Shown: positions 5,671 through 8,030 of the stretch, one piece after another | How positions within the stretch are numbered: position 1 is the stretch's first letter | Layout: each line of letters opens with the position of its first letter | From: Cyanobacteria bacterium UBA8803 | Lineage (GTDB): Bacteria; Cyanobacteriota; Cyanobacteriia; Cyanobacteriales; Coleofasciculaceae | NCBI GenBank assembly: GCA_003505715.1 | Contig: DNXU01000538.1 | Location: 1 to 8,030, forward strand | DNA length: 8,030 nucleotides | Reading direction: 5' to 3' | The notes under the pieces: generated by a model | The model's database searches: none | The model's input: only the letters and a program-made list of their open reading frames with translations | Told to the model about the DNA's origin: nothing | Made by a program: the position numbers and the translations under genes

Positions 5671-5698
5671 CCCTCATCCCTCATCCTTCATCCCTCAT
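5671..5698 (+). repeat. Four tandem heptamers CCCTCAT directly after pilQ
   Basis: CCCTCAT at 5671, 5678 and 5692, with CCTTCAT at 5685. On the pilQ strand the unit reads ATGAGGG and begins four bases after the stop codon. The unit is related to the GGGATGA heptamer in cobD, consistent with one STRR-like family. Confidence 0.9.
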
Positions 5699-5702
5699 CC
5701 TT

Positions 5703-8030
5703 TTAACGACCTTGAGGGGAAAAACCTCGTCGTTCTAAAAATTGCTGCGTCTCTCGCCCTGGGGTGTAGTTGTAACCAAAGGAAGAGCGTTCCGAGTCAT
5801 CAATAATTTGAGGTGTCAGCAGCACAATTACTTCTTGCCGCTGATTCTGCCGCTCTGTGCTTCTAAACAAGGCACCTAGCAGCGGAATATCCCCTAAAAT
5901 TGGGACTTTTCTGACCGTAGTTCGGTCAGATTCCTGAATGATGCCGGACAGAATTAAAGTTTGGCTATCTCGCAGGCGAATTCGTCCAGATTCTAGCTGT
6001 CTGACATTCAGTAAAGCGATGCGGTTTTCATCTTCGCCAACCACTAGATCTTGAAAACCACCAATAGATGTCACCCTGGGATTGACAGCTAAAGAAATAA
6101 AACCATTGTCGTCAACTCGATCGACGATGATTTCAAGGATTAAACCTGCTTCCCGAATCTCTGCTGTGACTGTTCTGGTGGTTACATTGTCGGAAGATTC
6201 AGTCTCGCTCCTAATGTTGCCGACTACTTCTTGAGTTAGGTTGACTCGAGCTGTTTGGCCTTCTTGAACTACCAGTGTTGGGTCAGTGAGAATCTTGGCA
6301 TTGCCACTAGTAATTTGTGCCTGTAGGGCAGCTAAAAATCTTTTTGGATATTGGAATAGACTGGGAAGTGCAGCCGTAAGTGTTCCAGGTGTACCCTGCT
6401 GAAGGGTAGTGTTTGAAGTAGCAGGAGTTCCAGCTGTACCAGGACTGACTAAATTACCATTGGCATCGAAAACAGGTGGAGTGGCAGGAGTACCTGGAGT
6501 GACTGTTGTGGTGATGACATTAGGTGTACCCAGCGTAAAGTCGGTAATACCTGCTACAAAGGGATCGGCTGAAATTCCCGCTACACGTTGGAAGAATGAG
6601 AAATCATTTCCTTCTTGTCTATCAAATAGGAATTGGCCAGTTGTAGGATCGTTAAAAATTCTTACGGTATCTACCCCAGTTCCTGGAATACTGGTTCCCG
6701 CTCCACCACTAACATCAAGAAAAGTATCGGCGTCGGCAAAAGGATTGGAAATAACTGTTGGGCTTGCCAAACTAGAGGTAGCCTCCAAACTGGTGGGTGG
6801 TCTGAAGCCGCCGTAATTGAAGACAGCTGCTCCACCATCATTAACAAAAAAGCTGTCACCAATGCCAAAGGAGAAACTGGTGTTAAAGGCATCCGTTCCC
6901 AAAAGGTTGACATCAACAATTTTCACATTGATGGCGACCTGACGACGGCGCAGATCCAGCTGAGTTAATAAGGCAGTGGCAATTTCAACTTGGCGCGGTT
7001 CGCCGACCAAGGTAATGGCATTCAGCCGATCGTCGGTTACCACTGACAGTCCCCTGAGTAGCAAGGTTGCATCTGTCTCCGTTGCTCTGAGTGCTAAGAT
7101 GCTGGGGGTTCTGGTTTCAATGGTACGAGCTGCTGCTCCTTCGCCGACGGTCTGAATTTGTACTTGCTCAATGGGAATTTGAGTTTCTGCGCCTTGAGCT
7201 GTTAAGTAATTGGCTGCACTCGTGACGGGAACTTGGTTGAGGCGGAGGGTGCGGGTGATGATATTGCGGGCACCGACAGGGAGTTGATTGCCAACAAAGA
7301 TGGTACGCCCGATGCGGTTGGCTTGAAGGCCGGACAGCTGGAGGACGTAGTTAAATACGTCTTGCACTGGTTCGTTTTCAATATCCAGGCTAATGGTTGG
7401 TCCTCCTGCACCTCCTGGAGCCCCAGGTTGACCGGGAGGTTGACCCGGTTGACCGCTAGCTCCTGCGTCTCCGGTAAAGGCGAGGTTGAGTCCGGCGGAG
7501 CGAGCCAGGAGAGCTAAGACTTCTCTTACTGGTGCTTCTCTTAAGGAGAGGCGGGGGACAACGGCAGCCGTGCCTAGGTCGATTTGGGTGACAGCCGCAT
7601 TGATATTGGAAATGGCGATATCACCGACGGGTGGAGCCACGGCTCTGGGTAAGAAGGGGGGAGCAGGTGCTACGGGCTGTACTGTACCTGCTGGCGCAGC
7701 TGGTACGCCGTCGATGGTAATTTTGGGGTCTGGCACCAGAACTTCGGGCGGTGGCACGGGGGTTACTGGTGCTGGGGTTTGTTGGGGTTGGACAGGTTGA
7801 GGTGTTGGTGTCTGAGCCTCTAAGGTTGGCAGGCTGGGACTTTCGGTTAGGGGTCTGGGGACTGATGGGGGTGGCACAGCTAAGGGGGTCTGGGCTACCT
7901 GTTGAGGCGGTAGGGTGGGGAGAGTTGAGTTAGTCTGGGAGACTGATGCAGCGGGGTATGGTTGGGGGATGGAGGCTGTGGCTTGAGCGGTAGCCTCTGT
8001 ACTAATACCGAGAGTAATACCCTGGGACTC
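5703..8030 (-). CDS. pilQ: Type IV pilus outer-membrane secretin PilQ, C-terminal part
   Basis: PilQ forms the outer-membrane ring through which type IV pili extend. The frame is open to the right edge, so 775 residues are visible (numbered from 8030) and the signal peptide and any AMIN domains are outside. Order: Pro/Gln-rich linker (about 38-125), STN-type domain (159-251), secretin N/NHR domain (256-361, ending TDDRLNAITLVGEP then LTQLDLRRRQ), and the secretin beta-barrel domain from VAINVKIVDVN (365-375), with AKILTDPTLVVQEGQTA (578-594) and the family signature VPILGDIPLLGALF (709-722). Oddities are a collagen-like Gly/Pro insert inside the STN domain (188-211) and about 180 extra residues (379-556) in the barrel domain, including a PGT/GTPAT-rich stretch. 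The GTG at 7877 is internal, not a start. In cyanobacteria pilMNO usually precede pilQ, so they may lie to the right. A type II secretin is the alternative, but context and domain make-up favour PilQ. Confidence 0.92.
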   Translation of the reverse strand, partial: ESQGITLGISTEATAQATASIPQPYPAASVSQTNSTLPTLPPQQVAQTPLAVPPPSVPRPLTESPSLPTLEAQTPTPQPVQPQQTPAPVTPVPPPEVLVPDPKITIDGVPAAPAGTVQPVAPAPPFLPRAVAPPVGDIAISNINAAVTQIDLGTAAVVPRLSLREAPVREVLALLARSAGLNLAFTGDAGASGQPGQPPGQPGAPGGAGGPTISLDIENEPVQDVFNYVLQLSGLQANRIGRTIFVGNQLPVGARNIITRTLRLNQVPVTSAANYLTAQGAETQIPIEQVQIQTVGEGAAARTIETRTPSILALRATETDATLLLRGLSVVTDDRLNAITLVGEPRQVEIATALLTQLDLRRRQVAINVKIVDVNLLGTDAFNTSFSFGIGDSFFVNDGGAAVFNYGGFRPPTSLEATSSLASPTVISNPFADADTFLDVSGGAGTSIPGTGVDTVRIFNDPTTGQFLFDRQEGNDFSFFQRVAGISADPFVAGITDFTLGTPNVITTTVTPGTPATPPVFDANGNLVSPGTAGTPATSNTTLQQGTPGTLTAALPSLFQYPKRFLAALQAQITSGNAKILTDPTLVVQEGQTARVNLTQEVVGNIRSETESSDNVTTRTVTAEIREAGLILEIIVDRVDDNGFISLAVNPRVTSIGGFQDLVVGEDENRIALLNVRQLESGRIRLRDSQTLILSGIIQESDRTTVRKVPILGDIPLLGALFRSTERQNQRQEVIVLLTPQIIDDSERSSFGYNYTPGRETQQFLERRGFSPQGR

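Larger units (their letters stand above)
5167..5702. other. 536-bp gene-free region between hup and pilQ
   Basis: It holds the hup leader and promoter (to 5264), then about 170 bp of AT-rich sequence with nothing recognised, then four repeat structures listed separately (5443-5476, 5505-5540, 5570-5598, 5671-5698). Arms CTCTCG (5201-5206) and CGAGAG (5223-5228) could form a weak hairpin in the hup leader. No tRNA, small gene or clear pilQ terminator was found. Confidence 0.6.

Noticed and set aside
5609..5806. 65-codon plus-strand frame across the pilQ 3' end
   Set aside because: It overlaps pilQ, is made of the heptamer array and antisense pilQ sequence, and has no convincing ribosome binding site.
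7875..7877. GTG as the pilQ start codon
   Set aside because: The frame stays open for 51 more codons to the window edge, no ribosome binding site is present, and starting here would leave a secretin without a signal peptide.
6409..7933. Several 60-135-codon frames on the plus strand and shorter ones on the minus strand inside pilQ
   Set aside because: All are shadows of the long, GC-rich, repetitive pilQ frame; none shows a recognisable domain.

Overview
The window looks like a chromosomal stretch from a cyanobacterium, probably a filamentous one. The signs are seven copies of the HIP1 octamer GCGATCGC, heptanucleotide tandem repeats of the STRR type, a dispersed GTAGAGAC-type palindrome, a ThyX of the T-H-R-x8-S form, and a very long type IV pilus secretin. 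Most of the content is housekeeping. I see no phage, transposase, CRISPR array, tRNA or rRNA.

Layout, left to right. (1) A pyrimidine deoxynucleotide pair: dCTP deaminase (dcd, plus strand) converges on the flavin-dependent thymidylate synthase (thyX, minus strand). One makes dUTP, the other methylates dUMP, so together they cover two steps of de novo dTTP supply. thyX lies between inverted 16-bp copies of a poly-T/AACGCAGAG repeat. (2) A minus-strand FAD/NAD(P) oxidoreductase of the disulfide reductase family, which has lost both the redox cysteine pair and the C-terminal catalytic His; a hairpin plus T-run follows its stop. (3) A 311-bp divergent intergenic region, then a small plus-strand gene for an exported Pro/Thr/Asn-rich protein built from five tandem 16-residue repeats. 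This is the least familiar gene here. (4) Convergent to it, a minus-strand pair, hup (HU nucleoid protein) followed 15 bp later by cobD (threonine-phosphate decarboxylase, cobamide synthesis). cobD starts at TTG and carries an in-frame heptanucleotide repeat. hup has a clear promoter and ribosome binding site. (5) A 536-bp gene-free region with the hup promoter and four different repeat structures. (6) The C-terminal 775 residues of the secretin PilQ, open to the right edge; its signal peptide and any AMIN domains lie outside the window.

The genes do not form one pathway. The recurring theme is small repeats, both between genes and inside coding sequence (cobD, the small exported protein, pilQ). 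No undescribed multi-gene system can be supported; the best candidates for a closer look are the exported repeat protein, the redox-cysteine-less oxidoreductase and the unusual insertions in PilQ.
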